Source: Kordia sp965283645
Lineage (GTDB): Bacteria > Bacteroidota > Bacteroidia > Flavobacteriales > Flavobacteriaceae
Assembly: GCF_965283645.1 (NCBI RefSeq)
Contig: NZ_CBDIPG010000001.1
Span: 1,550,001 to 1,614,000, forward strand
DNA: 64,000 bases
Direction of reading: 5' to 3'
Every line of letters starts with the position of its first letter. Position 1 is the stretch's first letter. The notes beneath the pieces were generated by a model. That model was not told the origin of the DNA, did not search any database, and saw nothing but the letters and a program-made list of their open reading frames with translations. Of the stretch, positions 17,454-26,655 are shown piece by piece. The translations under genes and the position numbers were made by a program.

Positions 17454-19391
17454 CTATTTATTAATCTTAAAGATATGAAATGGCAACGCAGGATGCAATT
17501 CTACAAAGTTCCATTCGCTGTACCAATTGTAACTGTTTCCTGTGATTAAATCGTGCACTTCTACTTTTTGACCTTCATGAATGCCCAAATCGTGCAATGG
17601 CAACTGAATGTTTCCTTGTTGCGCATAGTATTGATCGAGACTGATGATGACTAATATTTCACTTGTTCGATCTTGATTCCACTTGTAAAAACCTAGTAAA
17701 TTATCATTTTCTATATGACAGAATTTGATGTTATTGGTTTGTTGCAACGCTTCGTGTTCATGACGAATGGCATTGATTCGTCCAATTAAGGTTGTCAATT
17801 TATTTTGTTTATTCCAATCATAATGACACAATTGAAACTTCTCAGACATGTAATATTCTTCTTTTCCAGGAATGGCATCGTCAATCATTTGCTCAAATAC
17901 AGGTCCGTAAATTCCGAGATTAGAACTTAACGTTGCCGCCAACGCATATCGTTGAATGTATTTGGCTTCGTTGGCACCTTGTAGGTGAAACGGATTGATG
18001 TCTGGCGTGTTTGGCCAGAAATTCGGTCGCATGTATTCTTTTTGGTCCGTTTGCGTGAGTTCGTTCATGTATTCCATCAACTCCTGTTTGTTGTCACGCC
18101 AAGTGAAATACGTATACGATTGTGTATATCCTTGCTTTGCTAATTGTTGCATTACTTTTGGCTTGGTAAACGCTTCCGCGAGAAAGAGTACGTTTGGATG
18201 TTTCTTTTTGACTTCGGCAATGATCCAATTCCAAAAATAGTATGGTTTTGTATGCGGATTGTCTACTCGAAATACTTCTACGCCGCAATTTATCCAATGG
18301 AATAAAGTGTCCAAACATTCATTCCATAAGTTTTTATAGTCTTCACTTTCCCAATAGATTGGCAAGATGTCTTGGTATTTTTTTGGTGGGTTTTCTGCAT
18401 ATTGAACCGTTCCGTCAGGTCGCCATTTGAACCAATCTGGATGCGACGTTACCCAAGGATGATCGGGCGCGGCTTGCAACGCATAATCCATTGCAATTTC
18501 AATATTGTGTTCTTTTGCTTTGGCAACTAATTTTTTGAAGTCTTTAATCGTTCCTAATTCTGGATGCGTGTCTTTGTGTCCTCCGTATTGTGAACCAATT
18601 CCCCAAGCTGAACCTACATCACCTTTTTTGGCTTCCGTCGTATTGTTTTTTCCTTTACGATTTACTTCTCCAATTGGATGAATTGGCGGAAAGTATAATG
18701 TATCAAACCCTAAATCGGCAATTCTTGGTAGTAAACGTTCACAATCTTTAAATGTTCCATGTTTTCCTTCAGTTTCTGAAGCCGAACGTGGAAAGAATTC
18801 GTACCATGTACTGAATTGTGCTTTTTTACGATCGACATAGACTTGTAATTCGTGTGATGTGTTTGCTAATATTTTTTCAGGATATTTTACAAGAATGTCA
18901 TGTAGTTTTCTGCTTTTCGCTTCTGTAACTGCTTCTTCATATCGTGCTGAATCTTTAAAAGCATCAATACAATTACCTATATAATCCTTTTCTGTTTTAG
19001 TGGCTTTTTTCAGTACTAGTTTTAAGTATTCAGCACCTTCAAGCAATTCGGAAGTTATGTGTTGATTGTCGTCAATTTTTCGTTCAGCTCCATGTTGCCA
19101 ATTCAATGCATAATCTACCCAACCTTCAACTTTATAGGTATAAAAACCTTGTTTTTCAACCACAAAAGAAGCTTGCCATTCGTCATTTCCTAACTCGTGC
19201 ATACGCACTTCTTTCCAGGTACGTTCTTTTTCATGTTTGTACAAAACGGAAGCGGCAATAACATCATGTCCGTCTACTAAGACATGTGCTTGTACAGTTA
19301 CGATTTCGTTTACAATTCGTTTTATGAAAAATTCACCATTATTTAGTTGTGGTGAAATTTGATCGATAACGACGCGTTTTTGATTTTGCAT
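17454..19391 (-). CDS. glgE: Alpha-1,4-glucan:maltose-1-phosphate maltosyltransferase
   Basis: This 645-residue protein is the usual GlgE length. An N-terminal DUF3416 domain (~15-190) is followed by a GH13_3 barrel. Motifs include 'STWYEFFPRS', 'DTLYFPPIHPIGEVNRKGKNN', 'IAMDYALQAAPDHPWV', the nucleophile Asp in 'VFRVDNPHTKP' (~374), the Glu in 'FLAEAFTKPKVM' (~404) and 'TPDINPFHLQG'. It adds maltosyl units from maltose-1-phosphate to the growing alpha-1,4-glucan. It is the first gene of the glgE-mak-glgB run; the promoter should lie in 19392-19620. Confidence 0.95.
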   Translation of the reverse strand: MQNQKRVVIDQISPQLNNGEFFIKRIVNEIVTVQAHVLVDGHDVIAASVLYKHEKERTWKEVRMHELGNDEWQASFVVEKQGFYTYKVEGWVDYALNWQHGAERKIDDNQHITSELLEGAEYLKLVLKKATKTEKDYIGNCIDAFKDSARYEEAVTEAKSRKLHDILVKYPEKILANTSHELQVYVDRKKAQFSTWYEFFPRSASETEGKHGTFKDCERLLPRIADLGFDTLYFPPIHPIGEVNRKGKNNTTEAKKGDVGSAWGIGSQYGGHKDTHPELGTIKDFKKLVAKAKEHNIEIAMDYALQAAPDHPWVTSHPDWFKWRPDGTVQYAENPPKKYQDILPIYWESEDYKNLWNECLDTLFHWINCGVEVFRVDNPHTKPYYFWNWIIAEVKKKHPNVLFLAEAFTKPKVMQQLAKQGYTQSYTYFTWRDNKQELMEYMNELTQTDQKEYMRPNFWPNTPDINPFHLQGANEAKYIQRYALAATLSSNLGIYGPVFEQMIDDAIPGKEEYYMSEKFQLCHYDWNKQNKLTTLIGRINAIRHEHEALQQTNNIKFCHIENDNLLGFYKWNQDRTSEILVIISLDQYYAQQGNIQLPLHDLGIHEGQKVEVHDLITGNSYNWYSEWNFVELHPALPFHIFKINK

Positions 19392-19694
19392 TTTTCGAAA
19401 TTATTTGCGTTCTGAATTCCGAAATTACTAAAATTAGCGGCAATTTTCATACTAGTTTACCAATTATATTACTGATCTTAAAACTACAACGATTTCGAAG
19501 CAGTTTTGTAATTGATTATGTGTAGTGAATTGAGAAATTTGGACTGTTTTTGTGTTTATCGTGAGTCGTATACTCTTGACAATAATTCTTTTGAAGCGAT
19601 TTGATGGTATTTAATTTTAGTCTCAAACAAAAAAATCCCGTTGTGAAACGGGATTCTTTACAAGTTATTAAACTCTGATACTTTTATGATAAAA
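19392..19694. other. Gap holding the glgE promoter and the upstream operon's terminator
   Basis: No coding region is seen. The 19628-19659 hairpin ends the RHS/lipoprotein transcript, leaving about 235 bp for the glgE promoter. I could not pick a convincing -33/-7 pair. Confidence 0.5.
19628..19659 (-). terminator. Rho-independent terminator after the small lipoprotein gene
   Basis: On the minus strand, AATCCCGTTTCAC-AACGGGATT forms a strong stem followed by TTTTTTT. It is ~35 bp past the lipoprotein stop and has almost the same stem (AATCCCG...CGGGATT) as the terminator at 34816-34845. Confidence 0.88.
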
Positions 19695-20093
19695 TCATTT
19701 TATTATTATTTCTATTTCATCTTTATGTACACCTTTGATTCTTTTTTTGAAATAGTTATAAATTTCAACTTTATCTTTTAGGACAATAGTATCAGTAGCT
19801 TTTATCAGTTCAATTTTTTGTAGGTTTTGAATGTAGCTTTTTAGCTGTGATTCTGTCCATAAACTTCCGAAGCCCAATATTATATATTTTTCGCTTAAAG
19901 CAGGCACATGAATACTTACCGTATCAATAGCAACATTTTCATCTGTTTCTTTTTTATAATACCTGTAAATAACGTCATCTTGTGTCTCATTCTTAATCAA
20001 TATTTTCCCAGGTGTATCACATCCTAAGAATAGAACGATTAGAAAAAAACAAGATAATTTATTTAAAAAACTAATTTGTATGTCTTCCTCCAT
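19695..20093 (-). CDS. Small lipoprotein overlapping the RHS gene; candidate immunity protein
   Basis: This 132-residue ORF has a lipobox-type signal ('KLSCFFLIVLFLGCDTPGK') and so is expected in the envelope. The rest is a small alpha/beta domain with no family I recognise ('IDTVSIHVPALSEKYIILGFGSLWTESQLKSYIQNLQKIELI'). The start given overlaps the last 23 bp of the RHS gene. The signal peptide core begins ~10 residues in, so an internal non-ATG start after the GGAGG at about 20089 is possible. Overlap with a polymorphic-toxin-like gene and lipoprotein targeting fit an immunity protein against an envelope-acting toxin; this is inferred from context. Confidence 0.65.
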   Translation of the reverse strand: MEEDIQISFLNKLSCFFLIVLFLGCDTPGKILIKNETQDDVIYRYYKKETDENVAIDTVSIHVPALSEKYIILGFGSLWTESQLKSYIQNLQKIELIKATDTIVLKDKVEIYNYFKKRIKGVHKDEIEIIIK

Positions 20094-23000
20094 GATAATA
20101 ATATCCTACTTGTTGTAACGCATATCTGTCTGCATTGTATTCTAATGTATTTGGTGTACCATACACATTATTCATCCCAAATTTTAAATATTCGCTTATG
20201 GTTTGTGTGTAAAATTTAAAGACTCCCATTTCTCTTTGTTGTGCATAATGTCCAGTTTCATGCGCTCTTAAGTAGTTATTATAATCTTCATCACCTTTTA
20301 TTTCGTTTGTAATAAGATTACGACCTAAAGCGACTCCTGAACCTCTTCCTGCGAAGGCTCTTGTTATAAAAGTACCTTTTCTGTATACTGGTTTATGTTT
20401 ACCAAAATCTCCATATTCTCGATCTGGTTTGTAAGAAACTCCAAAAACAGCGATAGCGGCAAAAGATTGACTTGCAGCGCCCATTGCGCCATTTTTGGCT
20501 CCATTTAAAATACCATCTCTAACATTTCTACCGTCAACAAGAGCTCCAAATCCACCAGATACAGCACCTCTAAGACCGCCTCTCATTCCACTATACGTAA
20601 GTTCTCCTAATGCATTTTTAATCGCTCCACCTTTTACTCCACTCCATGCAGGTATATTAGCTCCGGCAAATCCACCAGCAATTCCTCCAGCAATTGTGCC
20701 TAATGTAATACCATCTCCAAAGACTAAACTTGTTCCTACTTGAGAGGCTACTTCACTTAATACATTATATGTTGCACTTTGCCAAAAAGCACCTGTTCCT
20801 CCATTAGCAACTGCTGATGAGAACAGTGCGTTTCCTGCGCAACTCAGACCACCGGTAATAGCACCTCCTATTGCTCCGTATAAGATAGATCTTCCAAAAT
20901 CACTCCATGACCAATTACCCGTAACTAGAGCTGTAACCGTATATACTGCTGCTGCTGTGGCAGCTCCAACTAAAGCTCCTATGAGAATGGCTCCAAGTAT
21001 TGGAATAATTTCTCCACTTGGATCATTAAAGCTAAGCGGATTATTCCAAACATAACCATATCGATTGAAACTTTGTGTATTGTATGGGTCTTGAATGTAG
21101 TTATCGGGCGAAAGGAAACGTCCCAATTCTGCATCGTACATACGCCCATTCATATGAATGAGTGAAACTTCAAAGAAATGCTCGTGTCCTGTGTAACCAC
21201 GATCAATTAAGGAATCATGACTAAATTCGGCTGTAGTATTTCCTTTTTTAAAGGCATCAGTAATACCCCAAGCACCAAATTGACGTTGTTCTACTATGTT
21301 TGTAGATGAATCAGAGATTGCAAGAATACTTCCCAGATAATCTCTGTGTAAATACATATATTCATTGATGTTACCACCAGGAGTTCCGTCTGTTTTAATG
21401 TGAACAACAGGAGCTGTATATCCATCACCTCCAATGTATGTAATAATTTTTGTGCTTCCATTCAAGTCATCATACACTGTTTCTACAGGAATGATACTTG
21501 AATATTGTTTGTGGTATCTTCTATCTGCTTTATTTTCGTCTAATCCTCCGTAAAATGAATGCGTACGATTCATTAAAGGACCATATTCAAAACTTACGCG
21601 TCCTTTTTCTTCTTCAAAAATTTCAATAGGCTTTTTAAAAGCATTGTAGGTTATTTGCTGTAAACTATTTTGCTGATAGTATAAATCTCCTTGATTATTT
21701 AAATCAATATTTGCAAGTTGATACGTACTACCACTTGCATAGTTATAAGCACCTACAAATGAATTGTTAGTAATACGTCCACGATTGTCAAATGCTTTGG
21801 TATGTGAAGCTGGCCCATTGATTTGCGTTAATCTATCTAAATTATCATGCGTAAAGCTTTCATTCCAATTTGTAAAAGCATAGTTTTTACGACTGTTTAA
21901 GATACCGCGTTGGGTATCAAAATTGTAATCCATTCGTAAAGCCTGCGCACCTCCAGTTGTGTTTACTTTATCTGTAATATTTGTTAGGAAACCATATTGG
22001 TCGTATTGCTTGGTTTTTGTAATCCCATTTCCTAATTGAATATCCAATACTTGTCCTCTAGCGTTTTCATCATTTACCTTCCAAAGTGAATTATTGGTAT
22101 TGAAATCTTTTGTTTCGATAAGAATACCTGCTGAATCATAGCTATTTTTAGTTTTTACATTACTATTAGTCCCCGAAGCGGAATGATTGGTAATGTAGTT
22201 TTCACTTGCCACTCTACCATAGGAATCAAACGTCATTCGTTTTTCAAAGTTTCCTGTTTCAGTCGTTTCTTTTATTTTGTTTAAACGTTTGTAACTGTCA
22301 TAATAGTAATTGTATGCGTAGTTAGAATACGTATTAGTTCTACTATTTACACCACTGATGGCATTTAGTAATTTGGAGGTTCCATCATATAGATAATTTA
22401 AAGAAAGATTTGTTTGATCTCCATTTACTGTTTTTGTGTCTAAACGGCCATACGCATCATAGGTATATGTCGTGATTCCTTTTGGACTGGTTTCTTCAAG
22501 AATTTCTCCTAAAATATTGTGTTGAAATGTATATGTTCCCGCAGAAGGATCAGAAAGTGATGCCTTCCGTCCCCAACCATCTATTGTTACCGAAACAGTA
22601 TGACTACCATAGTTTGCTGATTTTATTGCGCCATTACCAAAATACTGATAATTGATAGTTCCGCCAGGATCTTGAAGTGTGGCAATATTACCCGAAGCAT
22701 CTTTGGTAGTTATAATTGTTTTTGTACCATCATCTACTGTAATGGAAAGTCCATTGTAGGTTGTATTGATTACTTTTCCTGTAAACGAAGTTTTTGTTAT
22801 TGGCCTACCATATTGGTCATAAAAAGTTTGATTCCAATGTACAGGGTTACTAGTACTGAAATATGGTTCGCTTTTTCTTGTTTGCCGTCCCATAACATCA
22901 TATTCAAAGCGTCTTTGCACCCATTTGTTATTTAGGCTCAACCTTTTGCTTTGTACCAACCATCCAAAAGAGTTGTAGTACATTTTTTCATCTTCTCCTT

Positions 23001-26000
23001 CAGCATAATCTATGTTTTTGGTAAAACACCAACCTAGACCAGAGATATATTCCTTGGCGTAGGTATAAACAGTTTCTTTTCCTAAGTAATCTGTTTCTTT
23101 TTTCAAACGTTGCCAACCGTCATATTCTAACGTACTGGTTAATCCATAAGGACTTGTAGAGGATATTGGATTCCCCGTTGTATTGTTGTAAGTGAATGTT
23201 GTCTCTAACCCAAGTACATCGGTACTTTTAGTCATAAAACGACCGCTAACATCGTATTCGTATTCCTCTACTCTATTAGATATACCTGAACCACTAATGG
23301 TCTTTTTTGTGGTATTTCCAAATGCATCAAACAGGAAACTCTCCGTAAGCCAAGGTGTTCCATTTCCTTTCTTTTTAGTTTGAGTCACTAAGTTATTACT
23401 ATATGTAAACTGTACTTCTGTACTAAATGAATTTCCATTTAACACATTGACCTCAGTCTTTGAAGTAGGACGTCCAATATGATAATACTGGGTTGTGGAT
23501 GCAGGATTGTTTGAAAACAGGTAACTTACTGTTTTAGAACCTCCTGAAAATGTAGTACTAATAGATAACGGATTTTTATACGTATCATAGGTATAGTTTT
23601 CCGTAGAACTAATTCCTTGTAAGCCATCTTCTCTTACAATTTGTGTCGGCACATTGACAAATACTTTATTTGAAAGTAGTTGTGTTGAATAGGTATAGGT
23701 CGTTTTACTTGCAAAATTAGACGGCAGATAACTTGAGGACGATGTAGAAACCCATTGTTCGGTCAAGGCGGCTCGCTTTTGCATATCGTATTTGGATACA
23801 TCCCAAAGCTGTCCTACATCATCACCAAACCAATTGGATTTTTTAAATTCTTTGAAGCCTAAAAAGCCGAGTCCTTCAGCATTTGAAACTGCTCCTTTGT
23901 ACTGATACAGTTGCCGTTGTGTTTGACCGGAACCTGTATGTTTTGCTTCGCTAACGACCTTTAAAGACGGCGCCACATTGATATTGACAAAAGGATAGTT
24001 TTCATCATAATCAGGGTAATAAATATAGGTCGGATATGGTGATGAATTATCTGTAACTCCAATACGTTCGTAGAGAATATCTGTTACAACACCGTTATTA
24101 CTAATTCTTTTGAGCGAGGTATCTTTTTTACTGTCTCTTCTAAATTCATAGGTATGTACATTATTTCCATCAATGTACGCATATTCTAAATTGCTATTTG
24201 TTCCTTTAGCTTCTAAGAATAATGGAATACCAAATTTGGTAACACCATTATTTACTGCTAAAGAATTGGTTGTTAGTTGGAAAGATGGTGTACTTTCTGT
24301 ACTATTTTGTTTGTTTGTGTACAGTTGTAATCTATCACTAACAACATTATATGACGAGTATGGTGATACTACTTCATGTTTTAAGATGTCTGATTTTCCA
24401 TCTCCATTGTAATCCTGTGCTATATAATGATACTCATACAAAGGATTGCTCATTGAAACACCATTTACATTTCTTGATCCGTTATGCACATAGTTTTCTT
24501 TGTATAAAATTCCGATACTTTTTGAATAGTAATAGATGTTATTACCTCTTGAAAGATAAAAACGCCATGTAGAACTATTTTCTGCAGAAGGTTGCACAAA
24601 ATCCGTTTTTCCGTCACCATTATAATCTCCAAATAAGATTGGTTTGTCTTTATCGATATGACTATATGATAAGTATGCAATTTGTACCAATTGGTTGGAA
24701 GAATTCATAGAGTACACTCTAACCAATCCATCTCTAATATGCATTAAATCTGTTTTTCCATCTCCATCAAAATCTAATCCAAATAGTTTATCAGAACTAT
24801 CTTGAACACGGTATGCCAGCGAACCAATATTAACAGCACTTGTACTTGCCGTACGTTTTAAATCTACAAAATATACTTCTGAGTTTCCTTGTGAAACAGA
24901 TTGCGTTTCACATTCGCATTCATCAAATCCGTAATCATCCCATGGATCATATACTTCGTAGCAAACTGTTCTGTAGTATTTTTTAGGAATGGCTAATACA
25001 TCGGTTAATCCGTCTCCATTAAAGTCGCCACTAATGTATTTTTTAGGTATTTTCCGATCTTCGTTACTTATGTATCCGCCGTAATCACAATAATCTATCC
25101 CAGCTGGTCCTATTGGAAAGTTCACATTTTTATCATACTGTAAAACAGGTCCATATGCCGCCATTGCAAAGGTTCTAAAACGTACTGTAGAGTTAGAACT
25201 ATTGATCGTCTCTCTTGCCGTAGTTACTCCTTGTTGCGATAATATTTTTCCATTCCATGATAAGATGGTACTTGCAAAAACATCATCAAACTTTTCCGTA
25301 TTTACAGTATATCCTAACGAAATACCTGAACCATAATCATCAAAAATATCCATGAATACATTTAGTTTATTTCTGGAATTTTTATGGTAAGTAATAAAGT
25401 CCATCTTTCCATCACCATTTAACTCTCCAACGGCAATTCTATCAGTATTGTAGTTAATTCCTGGATAAATGTCTAAAGTATTTCCATCTCTGGTAACACC
25501 GCTCGAAGAATAATCATATGAAAATGTGATCGATGGAAACGATTGATTTGAACCGTTGTATTCTCGAATTGAAGACATACGTTGGTATCCTAATGAAGTT
25601 GTGTTGTGCGAAAGTTGATATTTTCTGTACAATTGTCCGCCACCTTTCACTTCAATACGATCTAAAATATTACTTCTTTTAAATGTAATTCCTTGTACAT
25701 AAGAAATATCTGGTCGTGTTCTGGTTTTATAATAAAAATAAATATCATTTGGAGGTGTTGTTCCTGTTCTTGATCCGTATCGTATTCTATTTATACGCAA
25801 TAAATTATTGCTCTGAGAATAGTTGTATTCAATATAGTTTCCTTGTGGATCTTGTCGTTTGTACAATGCCCATTCTAGTCTTCCTCTGGAGGAACCGGCA
25901 TTTCCATACCAAGCTCGTGTTCCATCAGGATAGAAAACTATAAAATAGGATGGTCCATACGAAGATCCATATGGAGAAGTTCCATATGCTTTGATTTTTA

Positions 26001-26643
26001 CATTTGAAAAATTTTCAGTTTGGTATTCCGAACTATTTGCTCCATAAGTTCCTGATTTTAATAGCAGTCGCTGTCCGTCTAAAGCAAATCTATCTTTGTT
26101 ATCAAAATCTACTCCATCAATAAATCCGTCATGATATTTTGTAGATGAAATTCTTGTAATGGTTGATAAACCTTCAATATTCCATCCCCAACCTGCAAGA
26201 CCATTAGCCGCTTGACTACTAAATGACAGTGCTATGCTTGGAGCAATGTCTTTAATTCCAGGTGGTAAAGTTAAAGGTACACGATAAGAGGCAGCACCTG
26301 ATAATGAAACTGCAAATTCATCAGGAGTGCTTCCTGATGACACCGTAGGTATAACTGGTGGATCAATAGGATCGATAGGGTCAATAGGACCTATCGGACC
26401 AATAGGATCTATTAAATCTATACAATCACCTGTAAGTGGATCAATTAGACAAGGTTCTTCAAAAAGCCTACTCTGTAATGCATTAGCGGCTTTTATTTTA
26501 TCATTTTTGGTTACTTTAATCTTTTGAAAATCCATTTTTTCAGTATTAGATGGATCTTCAAGAAGTTTATTAGGAGTTTGCGCAAAACCAACAAATCCTG
26601 TAAAAAGTAATACGAAGCTTATATAATATATTTTTAATTTCAT
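20071..26643 (-). CDS. Secreted SpvB/FG-GAP/RHS-repeat protein with metallopeptidase-like C-terminal domain
   Basis: This 2190-residue protein has a signal peptide ('YYISFVLLFTGFVGFAQ'), a Pro-Ile-Asp low-complexity tract (~78-95) and an SpvB-like domain ('FAVSLSGAASYRVPLTLPPG', ~107-170). FG-GAP/VCBS calcium-type repeats follow ('GELNGDGKMDFIT', 'GDFNGDGLTDVLA', 'GLDFDGDGKTDLMH'), then a TcdB-midN-like region, many YD/RHS repeats (~1130-1760) and the RHS core ('HRDYLGSILAIS', 'YDAELGRFLSPDNYIQDPYN', to ~1875). The variable end is a Gly/Ala-rich hydrophobic stretch and then 'RAHETGHYAQQREMG' (~2125) with 'EYNADRYALQQVG', which looks like a zinc-peptidase HExxH-type site (HETGH). It follows the T9SS protein by 12 bp and overlaps the lipoprotein. 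Confidence 0.9.
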   Translation of the reverse strand: MKLKIYYISFVLLFTGFVGFAQTPNKLLEDPSNTEKMDFQKIKVTKNDKIKAANALQSRLFEEPCLIDPLTGDCIDLIDPIGPIGPIDPIDPIDPPVIPTVSSGSTPDEFAVSLSGAASYRVPLTLPPGIKDIAPSIALSFSSQAANGLAGWGWNIEGLSTITRISSTKYHDGFIDGVDFDNKDRFALDGQRLLLKSGTYGANSSEYQTENFSNVKIKAYGTSPYGSSYGPSYFIVFYPDGTRAWYGNAGSSRGRLEWALYKRQDPQGNYIEYNYSQSNNLLRINRIRYGSRTGTTPPNDIYFYYKTRTRPDISYVQGITFKRSNILDRIEVKGGGQLYRKYQLSHNTTSLGYQRMSSIREYNGSNQSFPSITFSYDYSSSGVTRDGNTLDIYPGINYNTDRIAVGELNGDGKMDFITYHKNSRNKLNVFMDIFDDYGSGISLGYTVNTEKFDDVFASTILSWNGKILSQQGVTTARETINSSNSTVRFRTFAMAAYGPVLQYDKNVNFPIGPAGIDYCDYGGYISNEDRKIPKKYISGDFNGDGLTDVLAIPKKYYRTVCYEVYDPWDDYGFDECECETQSVSQGNSEVYFVDLKRTASTSAVNIGSLAYRVQDSSDKLFGLDFDGDGKTDLMHIRDGLVRVYSMNSSNQLVQIAYLSYSHIDKDKPILFGDYNGDGKTDFVQPSAENSSTWRFYLSRGNNIYYYSKSIGILYKENYVHNGSRNVNGVSMSNPLYEYHYIAQDYNGDGKSDILKHEVVSPYSSYNVVSDRLQLYTNKQNSTESTPSFQLTTNSLAVNNGVTKFGIPLFLEAKGTNSNLEYAYIDGNNVHTYEFRRDSKKDTSLKRISNNGVVTDILYERIGVTDNSSPYPTYIYYPDYDENYPFVNINVAPSLKVVSEAKHTGSGQTQRQLYQYKGAVSNAEGLGFLGFKEFKKSNWFGDDVGQLWDVSKYDMQKRAALTEQWVSTSSSSYLPSNFASKTTYTYSTQLLSNKVFVNVPTQIVREDGLQGISSTENYTYDTYKNPLSISTTFSGGSKTVSYLFSNNPASTTQYYHIGRPTSKTEVNVLNGNSFSTEVQFTYSNNLVTQTKKKGNGTPWLTESFLFDAFGNTTKKTISGSGISNRVEEYEYDVSGRFMTKSTDVLGLETTFTYNNTTGNPISSTSPYGLTSTLEYDGWQRLKKETDYLGKETVYTYAKEYISGLGWCFTKNIDYAEGEDEKMYYNSFGWLVQSKRLSLNNKWVQRRFEYDVMGRQTRKSEPYFSTSNPVHWNQTFYDQYGRPITKTSFTGKVINTTYNGLSITVDDGTKTIITTKDASGNIATLQDPGGTINYQYFGNGAIKSANYGSHTVSVTIDGWGRKASLSDPSAGTYTFQHNILGEILEETSPKGITTYTYDAYGRLDTKTVNGDQTNLSLNYLYDGTSKLLNAISGVNSRTNTYSNYAYNYYYDSYKRLNKIKETTETGNFEKRMTFDSYGRVASENYITNHSASGTNSNVKTKNSYDSAGILIETKDFNTNNSLWKVNDENARGQVLDIQLGNGITKTKQYDQYGFLTNITDKVNTTGGAQALRMDYNFDTQRGILNSRKNYAFTNWNESFTHDNLDRLTQINGPASHTKAFDNRGRITNNSFVGAYNYASGSTYQLANIDLNNQGDLYYQQNSLQQITYNAFKKPIEIFEEEKGRVSFEYGPLMNRTHSFYGGLDENKADRRYHKQYSSIIPVETVYDDLNGSTKIITYIGGDGYTAPVVHIKTDGTPGGNINEYMYLHRDYLGSILAISDSSTNIVEQRQFGAWGITDAFKKGNTTAEFSHDSLIDRGYTGHEHFFEVSLIHMNGRMYDAELGRFLSPDNYIQDPYNTQSFNRYGYVWNNPLSFNDPSGEIIPILGAILIGALVGAATAAAVYTVTALVTGNWSWSDFGRSILYGAIGGAITGGLSCAGNALFSSAVANGGTGAFWQSATYNVLSEVASQVGTSLVFGDGITLGTIAGGIAGGFAGANIPAWSGVKGGAIKNALGELTYSGMRGGLRGAVSGGFGALVDGRNVRDGILNGAKNGAMGAASQSFAAIAVFGVSYKPDREYGDFGKHKPVYRKGTFITRAFAGRGSGVALGRNLITNEIKGDEDYNNYLRAHETGHYAQQREMGVFKFYTQTISEYLKFGMNNVYGTPNTLEYNADRYALQQVGYYYHGGRHTN

Positions 26644-26655
26644 TGTTCTGGCTGT

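Noticed and set aside
20495..20743. Plus-strand ORF rich in Pro/Ala inside the RHS gene
   Set aside because: It is the antisense shadow of the Gly/Ala-rich segment of the RHS C-terminal region.
20071..26643. Calling the RHS protein a type VI secretion effector
   Set aside because: It has a signal peptide and a T9SS-sorted partner, with no PAAR, VgrG or other type VI component in the window.
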